Source: an uncultured Prevotellaceae bacterium
GTDB taxonomy: Bacteria; Bacteroidota; Bacteroidia; Bacteroidales; Bacteroidaceae
NCBI GenBank assembly: GCA_900315105.1
Contig: OMXX01000013.1
Span: forward strand, 1 to 64,000
Reading direction: 5' to 3'
Length of the DNA stretch: 64,000 nucleotides
The position numbers and the translations under genes were made by a program. The notes below the pieces were generated by a model, which saw only the letters and a program-made list of their open reading frames with translations, ran no database searches and was not told the origin of the DNA. Positions within the stretch are counted from its first letter, which is position 1. Every line of letters begins with the position of its first letter. Positions 18,229 to 25,711 of the stretch are shown in pieces.

Positions 18229-19245
18229 ATGAAAGATTTAGATTGGTCAAATCTGGGGTTTGGCTACAGACCTACAGACTACAACGTTCGCTGTTACTAT
18301 CGTGACGGCAAGTGGGGCGAAATCGAGGTTTGCTCCAGTGAATACATCAACATGCACATGGCTGCTACATGTCTGCATTACGGTCAGGAGGCTTTCGAGG
18401 GCTTGAAGGCTTACCGTTGTCCAGACGGCAAGGTGCGTGTGTTCCGTACCGACGAGAATGCTGCTCGTATGCAGTCAACAAGTCGCGGAATTCTCATGCC
18501 AGAGGTTCCTACAGAGCTTTTCAATGAGATGGTGGACAAGGTGGTCCGTCTGAATCAGGATTATATACCTCCATACGAGTCTGGTGCAACTCTCTATGTT
18601 CGTCCTCTTCTCGTTGGTACAGGTGCCCAGGTTGGTGTTCATCCTGCCAAGGAGTATCTCTTCATGATCTTCGTTACTCCTGTAGGCCCATACTTCAAGG
18701 GCGGTTTCTTCGCAAACCCATACGTTATCGTTCGTGAGTTCGACCGTAGTGCTCCTCTCGGTACTGGTATATATAAGGTAGGCGGCAACTATGCAGCTTC
18801 CCTTCAGGCAAACGACAAGGCTCACAAGCTCGGCTATGCTTGCGAGTTCTATCTCGATGCAAAGGAGAAGAAGTATATCGACGAGGCAGGTGCTGCTAAC
18901 TTCTTCGGTATCAAGAACAACACCTATATCACACCGAAGTCAACCTCTATCCTTCCTTCTATCACCAACAAGTCACTCATGCAGTTGGCTGAGGATCTCG
19001 GTATGAAAGTTGAGCGTCGTCAGATTCCAGAGGAGGAGCTTGAGACATTCGAGGAGGCAGGTGCTTGTGGCACAGCAGCCGTTATCTCTCCAATCTCACG
19101 TATCGATGACATCGAGACTGGCAAGAGCTATGTCTTCGGCGATAAGCCGGGACCTGTTTCTGAAAAGCTCTTCACCAAACTCCGCAACATCCAGTACGGC
19201 ATAGAGCCAGATATCCACAACTGGACTCGCGTCGTTATCGACTAA
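18229..19245 (+). CDS. ilvE: branched-chain-amino-acid aminotransferase
   Basis: 338 residues from the ATG at 18229 (MKDLDWSNLGFGYRPTDYNV); the longer frame from 18136 would start upstream of the promoter. It is a PLP class IV aminotransferase of the larger type-II BCAT kind. The phosphate/substrate motif HYGQEAFEGLKAYR lies near residue 60. The probable Schiff-base Lys is in GTGIYKVGGNYAAS (about residue 180), followed by DEAGAANFFGI and GTAAVISPI. It catalyses the last step of Leu/Ile/Val synthesis. Monocistronic, closed by the hairpin at 19272-19315. Confidence 0.95.
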   Translation: MKDLDWSNLGFGYRPTDYNVRCYYRDGKWGEIEVCSSEYINMHMAATCLHYGQEAFEGLKAYRCPDGKVRVFRTDENAARMQSTSRGILMPEVPTELFNEMVDKVVRLNQDYIPPYESGATLYVRPLLVGTGAQVGVHPAKEYLFMIFVTPVGPYFKGGFFANPYVIVREFDRSAPLGTGIYKVGGNYAASLQANDKAHKLGYACEFYLDAKEKKYIDEAGAANFFGIKNNTYITPKSTSILPSITNKSLMQLAEDLGMKVERRQIPEEELETFEEAGACGTAAVISPISRIDDIETGKSYVFGDKPGPVSEKLFTKLRNIQYGIEPDIHNWTRVVID

Positions 19246-19267
19246 TACACTTTTATTTATAGACACA

Positions 19268-19322
19268 AAGTCGCAAAGACGCAAAGAAAAAACTCTGCGC
19301 CTTTGCGTCTTTGCGTTTAATT
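19268..19322 (+). terminator. terminator made of CGCAAAG-type inverted repeat, copy 1
   Basis: Perfect 15-bp arms at 19272-19286 and 19301-19315 (CGCAAAGACGCAAAG and its complement), 14-nt loop, then TTTAATTTTTTT. It lies 26 nt after the ilvE stop. Related repeats lie at 38036-38105 and 49818-49880. The remainder of the gap to 19711 holds only the promoter and long leader of the next gene. Confidence 0.75.
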
Positions 19323-19481
19323 TTTTTACTCACCCTAGCAAACTTTCAAAATCGTCCTAGAGGGAAAATCTCCCCTATTTACTTCCCATGTAAAACACCG
19401 CACACAATCACCGAAAAATTCATAAATTTTCACGTTAAATTACAAAAAAATGTTACTTTTTAGCAAAAAACACACATATTA

Positions 19482-19513
19482 TTTCTCTTTTTAGAAAAAA
19501 ATTTTTAACTTTG
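19482..19513 (+). promoter_or_regulatory. promoter for the LRR surface-protein unit
   Basis: -7 TAACTTTG at 19506-19513, with TTTC at 19482-19485 as an imperfect -33 (20-nt spacer). It implies a ~190-nt 5' leader before the ATG at 19712. I see no strong hairpin in that leader. Confidence 0.6.
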
Positions 19514-19711
19514 TCCCCAAATTCGTGTTTACGATAACATACAAATAAGAAAAATAGCGTTTACACCTTGTGAATTGCGGGAGACAGAAGACGAGTCAAC
19601 TAAAAGGACGGCTTGCAACGAAAAAGTGTGTAGAGTACCCAACGGCTATAAAAACAACTAAAAACATTGTGCTGATTATTCAGGGATAGCTAAATCAGAC
19701 AAAAGAAGATT

Positions 19712-22279
19712 ATGATCAAAACAAGCAGAATTCTGGGCATCATTCTTATGCTCGTTATCGCAAGTGCCTCATGGACAGGCGCAAAAGCCGATGGTGGCTT
19801 TTGGGAGACAAAGGACGGTTGGTCACATCAGAACGCCGACGGTCTGTACTTTTTCATTGACTCGGAAGCAGAAACCGCCATTTTGACAAACAGAGAAATG
19901 AAAGATGAGGGAAGTACCAAAGGTGCCAACTCATACAGTGGAAACATTGACATTCCTGAAACTGTAACATTCAACGGTAATATATATCCTGTAGTAGGCA
20001 TACAAGAATATGCTTTCTATAATTCTACAGGCTTGAGAACCGTGGCTATCCCTGCATCCATCACATCAATCGGAAGCGAGGCTTTCAGCGGATGTACAGG
20101 TCTTGAAGCTATCACAGTTGATAATCTGAACCCACAATATGCTTCTATCGGTGGCCTCCTTCTCAGCAAGAATCAGAAAACGCTCCTCTACTGTCCAGGT
20201 GGAAAGAGTGGCGAATGTGTAGTTCCAGCAAAAGTAACAGCCATTGCAAACAATGCTTTTCTGAATTGTTCTAATCTGACAAGTGTCGTTCTGCCAGATG
20301 GAGTTACTTCTATTGGCACAAGTGCTTTTCAGGGCTGCTCATCACTTGCTTCTATCAACATGCCAGCATCTCTCACCACAATTGGCGATAATGCATTTTA
20401 CAACAATCATGCTCTCTCTTCAAGAATCGTAATCCCTTCAGGTGTTTTGGCAATCGGTGCGTCTGCATTCCAGTATTGTACAAGTCTTAACAACGTTGTA
20501 TTATCAGAAGGTATTAATGAAATAAAGAACAACGCATTTAATAATTGTACTTCGCTTCAAAGCATACAGTTGCCTAGCACTTTGACTAGCATTGGAACCT
20601 ATGCATTTGCGTACACTGGACTCACTTCTATCATAATCCCTGCAAGCATTACAGAAATCAAGTCTGGAACATTCGAGGGTGCAAAGCTTACCTATGTTTC
20701 ACTTCCAGAAAATCTGACCGCAATCAGGAACAATGCATTCTACAACAACGGAACAACAATAAGCACATTGAACATTCCTGCAAGTGTTACTTCTATTGGC
20801 GATCTTGCATTTGACAAGACAACCATCAACGACATTTACGTAAACAACACTCCAAGACATCTACAGATAAGTGTCTCTGACCCTTTCAATAAGGTAGCAG
20901 GCATGCACATTCACGTATTTACACAGATGGCTAGCATCTTCAGTAACAGCACAAATTGGAGTTCATACAGCGCATATATTGTTGGAGATATTGCCATCAA
21001 GCATATCACAGCCGTCGAACTAGACCAGACCACACTTTCATTGAAGCCAAATACCGTTTTCCAACTGACTGCGTCCATTCTGCCAGAAGATGCAGATGTT
21101 AAGGATTTAGTATTCACAACTAGCAATCCAAATATCGTTTCAGTAATCAACGAGTACACAGGACAGATCAAGTCAGGTACCGATGACGGAAAAGCAACAA
21201 TCACTTGTACAGCTGCTGACGGAAGTGGATACTTTGCAACATGCGTCGTTGATGTCAGCAACAAGTTTGTGCCAGCAAGCAACATCACCCTCAACAAGCA
21301 AAATTTGAAAATGAACGCTGGAACATCATTCCTGCTGAAGGCTACTATATCCCCTGCAAATGCAACATACAAGTCAGCAACATGGGAGTCTTCTGATGAA
21401 ACTGTCGCAACAGTTGACGCAGACGGATGGGTACACGCTATCAAAGCAGGTAACGCAACTATCACCGCTCAGTCTACAGACGGATACGTTTCTACCACAT
21501 GTGACATCGTTGTAAGCCTCGACACTTACGAAATCACAGACAACGGCTCTGGTTACACCTACAATGAAGACACTCACGTAAATACTCTTACATACAAGAG
21601 AAAGTACAAGAGTCTAAACTGGCTATGTTTCTACGTTCCATTTGACATGTCTTACGATGATTGGAAAGACAATTTCGAAGTTGCTATCATAAACAACATC
21701 CATCAGTATGACAATAACGACGATGGCATTATTGATGAGACCAAAATCGAAGTTATCTACCAGAAAGCAGGAAAGACTCTCAAGGCTTACACTCCTTGCA
21801 TGATTAGAGCAAAGAAAGCAGACAGCAACAATTATCAAACCATCACTGTCAGAGATGCAAATTTGAAGAAAGCAGAGGATAAGACCTTGGATTGCTCATC
21901 AGTATCTACAAAGTTCATATTCCATGGTATCTGCAGCCAGATTAGCGGACAAGACATGGTTGACAATCACTATTTTAGCATGCAAAATGGAGAATTCCTG
22001 TCAGCAGTAAATCCAAGCATACATTACGTTAATGGTCTCCGTTGGTATTTGGAAATCATTGATCGCAATGGCGAGAATGCCAACCTCGCTAAGACTGGTA
22101 AAATCAGCATCGTAGCCATAGACGAAGATGGGGCGACTGGTATCGCAAACATCGAGAACGAAGCAGACGACAGGATTGTTTCCATCTTTGATGCTAATGG
22201 AAGAAAGATGAATAGTTTCCAGAAAGGTCTCAACATTGTGAAGTACTCCGATGGAACTACAAAGAAAATAATGAAATAA
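19712..22279 (+). CDS. BspA-like leucine-rich-repeat surface protein with Ig-like domains and type IX-like tail
   Basis: 855 residues. A signal peptide (residues 1-26, ending SWTGAKA) precedes LRR_5/BspA-type repeats of the form IPxSVTSIGxxAFxxCxxL (about residues 75-400). Two bacterial Ig-like (BIG2) domains follow (about residues 430-600, with VELDQTTLSLKPN and ITLNKQNLKMNAG), then a domain of unknown type. The final ~35 residues (FDANGRKMNSFQKGLNIVK) resemble a type IX C-terminal sorting domain. It is probably surface-exposed and adhesive, exported by the type IX machinery encoded at 43776-49810. A 54-codon gene follows after 10 nt. Confidence 0.85.
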   Translation: MIKTSRILGIILMLVIASASWTGAKADGGFWETKDGWSHQNADGLYFFIDSEAETAILTNREMKDEGSTKGANSYSGNIDIPETVTFNGNIYPVVGIQEYAFYNSTGLRTVAIPASITSIGSEAFSGCTGLEAITVDNLNPQYASIGGLLLSKNQKTLLYCPGGKSGECVVPAKVTAIANNAFLNCSNLTSVVLPDGVTSIGTSAFQGCSSLASINMPASLTTIGDNAFYNNHALSSRIVIPSGVLAIGASAFQYCTSLNNVVLSEGINEIKNNAFNNCTSLQSIQLPSTLTSIGTYAFAYTGLTSIIIPASITEIKSGTFEGAKLTYVSLPENLTAIRNNAFYNNGTTISTLNIPASVTSIGDLAFDKTTINDIYVNNTPRHLQISVSDPFNKVAGMHIHVFTQMASIFSNSTNWSSYSAYIVGDIAIKHITAVELDQTTLSLKPNTVFQLTASILPEDADVKDLVFTTSNPNIVSVINEYTGQIKSGTDDGKATITCTAADGSGYFATCVVDVSNKFVPASNITLNKQNLKMNAGTSFLLKATISPANATYKSATWESSDETVATVDADGWVHAIKAGNATITAQSTDGYVSTTCDIVVSLDTYEITDNGSGYTYNEDTHVNTLTYKRKYKSLNWLCFYVPFDMSYDDWKDNFEVAIINNIHQYDNNDDGIIDETKIEVIYQKAGKTLKAYTPCMIRAKKADSNNYQTITVRDANLKKAEDKTLDCSSVSTKFIFHGICSQISGQDMVDNHYFSMQNGEFLSAVNPSIHYVNGLRWYLEIIDRNGENANLAKTGKISIVAIDEDGATGIANIENEADDRIVSIFDANGRKMNSFQKGLNIVKYSDGTTKKIMK

Positions 22280-22289
22280 TATACATGTT

Positions 22290-22454
22290 ATGAAAAAATG
22301 TTATATTAATCCGCAAATTATCGTTGTACCGATTCGCCCACGGCCGGTAATGCTTGAGACCTCCGATGTTAATGGAGGCGGATCAGCAGACCCTACCAAA
22401 CCTTTTGAAGATGCAAAAGGCTTCTACGGAAGCTGGGAAGAAGATGAGGAATAA
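22290..22454 (+). CDS. short Bacteroidales peptide, acidic tail (copy 1)
   Basis: 54 codons, starting MKKCYINPQIIVVPIRPRPV and ending WEEDEE. No signal peptide or membrane helix. It starts 10 nt after the LRR protein stop and ends just before a strong terminator, so it is the last gene of that unit. A similar peptide (MKKLYIQPE start, acidic Asp-rich end) follows the next secreted protein in the same way. The shared layout is a Lys-Lys-x-Tyr-Ile-x-Pro head, a short hydrophobic middle and an acidic tail. I recall many such unnamed peptides in Prevotella. Function unknown. Confidence 0.7.
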   Translation: MKKCYINPQIIVVPIRPRPVMLETSDVNGGGSADPTKPFEDAKGFYGSWEEDEE

Positions 22455-22476
22455 ATAATCTTTATAAAATAGCATA

Positions 22477-22507
22477 AAAAGAGGAAAGCGAGTCTTTCCT
22501 CTTTTTT
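22477..22507 (+). terminator. rho-independent terminator
   Basis: 12-bp perfect stem AAAAGAGGAAAG / CTTTCCTCTTTT (22477-22488, 22494-22505), 5-nt loop and T-run. It closes the LRR-protein/peptide unit. Confidence 0.85.
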
Positions 22508-22609
22508 GCTATATTCAAAGTTCAAAACACAGAATATAGAGAGACTTCATAGCTTTCTTTTCAAGATTTCAGTTTTTTTTGTTAATTTCTTCTTTTTTTT
22601 TGATAAAAA

Positions 22610-22641
22610 TTTGGTCATTTCGTAGGAAATTGCTAATTTTG
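22610..22641 (+). promoter_or_regulatory. promoter for the second secreted-protein unit
   Basis: -33 TTTG (22610-22613), 20-nt spacer, -7 TAATTTTG (22634-22641). The 5' leader would be ~85 nt. Confidence 0.75.
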
Positions 22642-22731
22642 TACCGATTTATATAGTTACCGAACTCTAAAGAGGGAGGGAAACGGAAACATTCATAATA
22701 AATGATACAAACAAAAAAAACATATAGCAGT

Positions 22732-24465
22732 ATGAAAAAAAGACTATTACTTTTTGCAGCAGTACTTTCTGCAAGTGCAAACTACATGTTTGCGCAAAAC
22801 AACACTGTGTATAGTGATGACAACAACATCACTTACACCTACTCCGCAAACTCTGATGTTACAATTACAGCGCAAGGTCAAAGTAGTTTAGACAGCGAGA
22901 ACAACAGGGAGAATATAATATTGGGGTCAACATTATCAATCGACTATGTATCCTTCACAAGGGTTGCAAACCGCAACAGAGATATTAAGTTGACTGTATC
23001 AGACATCAACGACTATTCTATTCTCCCATCACAATTGCAAAGTTTCACACGCGCGGTGGTTTCTGGTGAAGATCTAATAAATGAAGATCTGAACACAACT
23101 CTTTCTACTTTTGCAGAAGACAACAGACTGAATTTCCCACGAACTCAACGAAATAATCTGCCTCCATCAGAGATGTACTACAAAATAAGGCAGAACACAA
23201 ATGCAGAAAAGGCCGCATACGCAACATATCAGGATGCATGCGAGAAAGCCAGAACAAGAGGTCTATACGTCTACACTGGAGCAGAGCTGCTTGAAGAAGG
23301 CGTAGATTTTGACTTTTATCATATGCAAATAAACGAAGGCTTGTATTATATTGATGCTCCTGATGCGGTTAATGTTATATTAATAAATGCAACAACAGGC
23401 AACTGGAAAGAGGGTACAACATACCTGAATTGTACCGACAATTTCATTCCTACCTATATTGGTTCTAACATCCCATTGCCAACAACAACCGCATCAGATG
23501 AGGACTCAAAAGTTGGTATCGTATCAGGATTGGTAGATTTGGCAAGATTCAACAATATCGTTGCAGGTAAGGCATTTTTAAACTATGACTTTACTGGTAC
23601 AACAATTGTTGGTTCTATCAACAGCTCAACTGTAGGTGCAAACCGTCTTGCTTATTTTGCCGACGGAATTTCTGCAGAAGGTGTAAACATTATCAATGGA
23701 ACAAGTTGTGAGAACTATGAGCTTGCAGATGATGGTACAGAAATCAAAGTTTCAAAGGCCTTCAATGCAAAGAACATTGATTACACACGTAACATCACAG
23801 CTGGTAACTACTATACAATTACCGTACCATTCAACTTCCAGAACAAGTCAGATTATTTCAACCGTACTTCTACCTTCACTTCTTGCGACATAGAAGGAGA
23901 CAAGACAAAGGTGAAGTTTACACTTGCTGAATGGGAGGCTAATATGCCTATGCTTTGCAAGGCTAACACGACAACCTCTGTACTGAGTCTTTCAAGCACT
24001 CAGGGCATCGAAGTCAAGAAGTCTATTGCTAAGTCATGGGGTGGTGAAGAGCTTTCAAGCGAGCCTGCAAAGTTCAACGGCAACTATGAAGCAAAGCCAA
24101 AAGCAGAACTTGCAGATGCATGGATTGTTGGTTTGAGTGGCACTTTCGGCAGAATGCCAGTTAACAGCACACAGCTCAAGCCTGGTCGTGCTTACATCAC
24201 TCTCGACAAGTATTCTGCAGCAAAGCTTGACAATGCAATTGTGGAATTCATTGATGAGGACGGAACTGTAGAGGTTCTTGAGGTTAATGGTGAGACAACA
24301 GGCATTGATGGCATTGATGGCATAGCAGATTCTTCTAACGAGGTTGTAGCTTCTCAGTTCGTTACTCTTGATGGTAAGGTTTCTACAACACCTGTTAAGG
24401 GCCTCAACATTGTAAAGAGCGTTAACAAGAATGGTCAGATAACAACAAAGAAAGTGGTTTATTAA
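22732..24465 (+). CDS. secreted protein of unknown function with type IX-like C-terminal tail
   Basis: About 577 residues from the ATG at 22732 (MKKRLLLFAAVLSASANYMF, signal peptide to about residue 22); an ATG at 22702 would add ten residues. I recognise no catalytic domain. The middle is beta-rich and Asn/Thr-rich. Near the C-terminus is a GIDGIDGI run, then a final module FVTLDGKVSTTPVKGLNIVK with a basic end. The KGLNIVK phrase is shared exactly with the LRR protein at 19712, which suggests a common type IX-like sorting signal. It is followed after 23 nt by the second short peptide gene. Confidence 0.75.
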   Translation: MKKRLLLFAAVLSASANYMFAQNNTVYSDDNNITYTYSANSDVTITAQGQSSLDSENNRENIILGSTLSIDYVSFTRVANRNRDIKLTVSDINDYSILPSQLQSFTRAVVSGEDLINEDLNTTLSTFAEDNRLNFPRTQRNNLPPSEMYYKIRQNTNAEKAAYATYQDACEKARTRGLYVYTGAELLEEGVDFDFYHMQINEGLYYIDAPDAVNVILINATTGNWKEGTTYLNCTDNFIPTYIGSNIPLPTTTASDEDSKVGIVSGLVDLARFNNIVAGKAFLNYDFTGTTIVGSINSSTVGANRLAYFADGISAEGVNIINGTSCENYELADDGTEIKVSKAFNAKNIDYTRNITAGNYYTITVPFNFQNKSDYFNRTSTFTSCDIEGDKTKVKFTLAEWEANMPMLCKANTTTSVLSLSSTQGIEVKKSIAKSWGGEELSSEPAKFNGNYEAKPKAELADAWIVGLSGTFGRMPVNSTQLKPGRAYITLDKYSAAKLDNAIVEFIDEDGTVEVLEVNGETTGIDGIDGIADSSNEVVASQFVTLDGKVSTTPVKGLNIVKSVNKNGQITTKKVVY

Positions 24466-24488
24466 TTTAATATAAGATAGGTACAGTT

Positions 24489-24635
24489 ATGAAAAAGCTA
24501 TATATACAACCAGAATTCAGACCAAGGGAAATGGCTGTCGAGGAGAGTCTTCTTGCAGCCATCTCGGAGAATGGAAACATCACAACAGGTGAGCTTACAG
24601 ACGATCCTATTGAAGATGATGATTTCGACAATTAA
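24489..24635 (+). CDS. short Bacteroidales peptide, acidic tail (copy 2)
   Basis: 48 codons: MKKLYIQPEFRPREMAVEES start, central LLAAIS, and a Glu/Asp-rich end (DDDFDN). It lies 23 nt after a secreted-protein stop and ahead of a terminator, exactly mirroring the gene at 22290. There is no signal peptide. Conserved head, variable middle and acid end suggest a real family rather than chance frames. It could be a signalling or RiPP-like precursor, or a small partner of its neighbour; nothing in the sequence decides. Confidence 0.7.
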   Translation: MKKLYIQPEFRPREMAVEESLLAAISENGNITTGELTDDPIEDDDFDN

Positions 24636-24684
24636 TAAATAGTTCTACACATACATATCATATATGTACGAACATCACAATAAG

Positions 24685-24722
24685 ATAAAGAGCAGCAACC
24701 ATCAAGTTGTTGCTCTTTATTA
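24685..24722 (+). terminator. rho-independent terminator
   Basis: 15-bp stem with one mismatch: ATAAAGAGCAGCAAC (24685-24699) pairs with 24706-24720, 6-nt loop, then a T/A-rich tail. It closes the second secreted-protein unit. Confidence 0.8.
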
Positions 24723-24767
24723 TTGCATTCAAAATGGAATCACAACCAGAGATTTTCCATATAAGAT

Positions 24768-24798
24768 TTTGAATTCTGAAAATTATTGATTAACTTTG
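24768..24798 (+). promoter_or_regulatory. promoter for trmB-topB
   Basis: -33 TTTG (24768-24771), 19-nt spacer, -7 TAACTTTG (24791-24798). It leads into the structured leader at 24799. Confidence 0.8.
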
Positions 24799-24885
24799 CA
24801 CTCGGCAAATCGGAGACCGTGCGCCAGCCTATGAGGGTTGATACGCACTTTTGTCCTCGCGCGAGGAGGCTTCGCACGTTGCATC
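24799..24885 (+). ncRNA. recurrent structured leader motif, copy A (trmB-topB)
   Basis: Starts right after the -7 box. Stem GTGCG (24819-24823)/CGCAC (24844-24848) encloses CAGCC (24825-24829)/GGTTG (24836-24840). Next is the hairpin CCTCG/CGAGG (24855-24866), then TCGCACGTTGC (24872-24882), which can alternatively pair with the CGCGCGA part of that hairpin. Copies at minus-strand 16255-16165, minus-strand 56054-55975 and 63598-63690 keep the same order. About 55 nt of unremarkable sequence follow before the trmB ATG. Confidence 0.65.
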
Positions 24886-24940
24886 TAAAATAACGCAAAC
24901 TAAAAGAAAGCACTTGCGCTACGCTTTAACACATTAATCA

Positions 24941-25711
24941 ATGGGAAAAGGTAAACTTGCAAAGTTCGCAGACATGGAACGCTATGAGAATGTGTTCCAA
25001 TATCCATTCTCTGTTGTGGATAATGTTCCTTTCGACATGAAAGGCCACTGGAGAGAGCAATACTTCCACAACGATAATCCTATCGTACTCGAACTGGGGT
25101 GCGGTAAAGGTGAATATACCGTAGAACTGGCTCAACTATATCCTAATGTGAACTTCATAGGCGTTGATATAAAAGGAGCACGTATGTGGACAGGAGCAAC
25201 TAAGGCTCTTGATGCAGGATTAAAGAATGTGGCTTTCCTTCGCACTAACATCGAGATTATTGACCGTTTCTTCTCAAAAGATGAAGTGCAGGAGATTTGG
25301 CTTACCTTCTCAGACCCTCAGATGAAGAATGTACACAAGCGTCTTACCTCAACCTTCTTCCTTGAGCGTTACCGTCATTTCCTTGTGGATAATGGTATCA
25401 TACACCTAAAGACAGACTCTAACTTTCTGTTCACTTACACCACCTATATGGTGGAGCATAATGAACTGCCAGTTCTTTTCCGCACAACAGATCTCTATCA
25501 TACCGAAGGTATTGACGAAGAGACAAAGAAGATTCTGTCTATCCAGACCTATTACGAGTCTATGTGGATTGAACGTGGGCTTAACATCAAATATATGAAG
25601 TTCCTTCTTCCACACGAAAAGCAGCTCACAGAGTCGGAAAAGGAAATAGAACTGGATGATTACCGTTCATATCATAGAGATAAGCGCAGTAGTTTAGATA
25701 CAGCAAAATAA
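24941..25711 (+). CDS. trmB: tRNA (guanine-N7)-methyltransferase
   Basis: 256 residues. An SAM-dependent enzyme that makes m7G46 in the tRNA variable loop. SAM site: [19 protein letters not shown] (about residues 50-68), then [10 protein letters not shown]. The family hallmark is [20 protein letters not shown] (about residues 122-141), followed by [12 protein letters not shown]. Bacteroidetes members have a slightly longer C-terminus, as here. The gene shares one base with topB (stop TAA/start ATG), so the two are co-transcribed. It is preceded by a structured leader. Confidence 0.95.
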   Translation: MGKGKLAKFADMERYENVFQYPFSVVDNVPFDMKGHWREQYFHNDNPIVLELGCGKGEYTVELAQLYPNVNFIGVDIKGARMWTGATKALDAGLKNVAFLRTNIEIIDRFFSKDEVQEIWLTFSDPQMKNVHKRLTSTFFLERYRHFLVDNGIIHLKTDSNFLFTYTTYMVEHNELPVLFRTTDLYHTEGIDEETKKILSIQTYYESMWIERGLNIKYMKFLLPHEKQLTESEKEIELDDYRSYHRDKRSSLDTAK

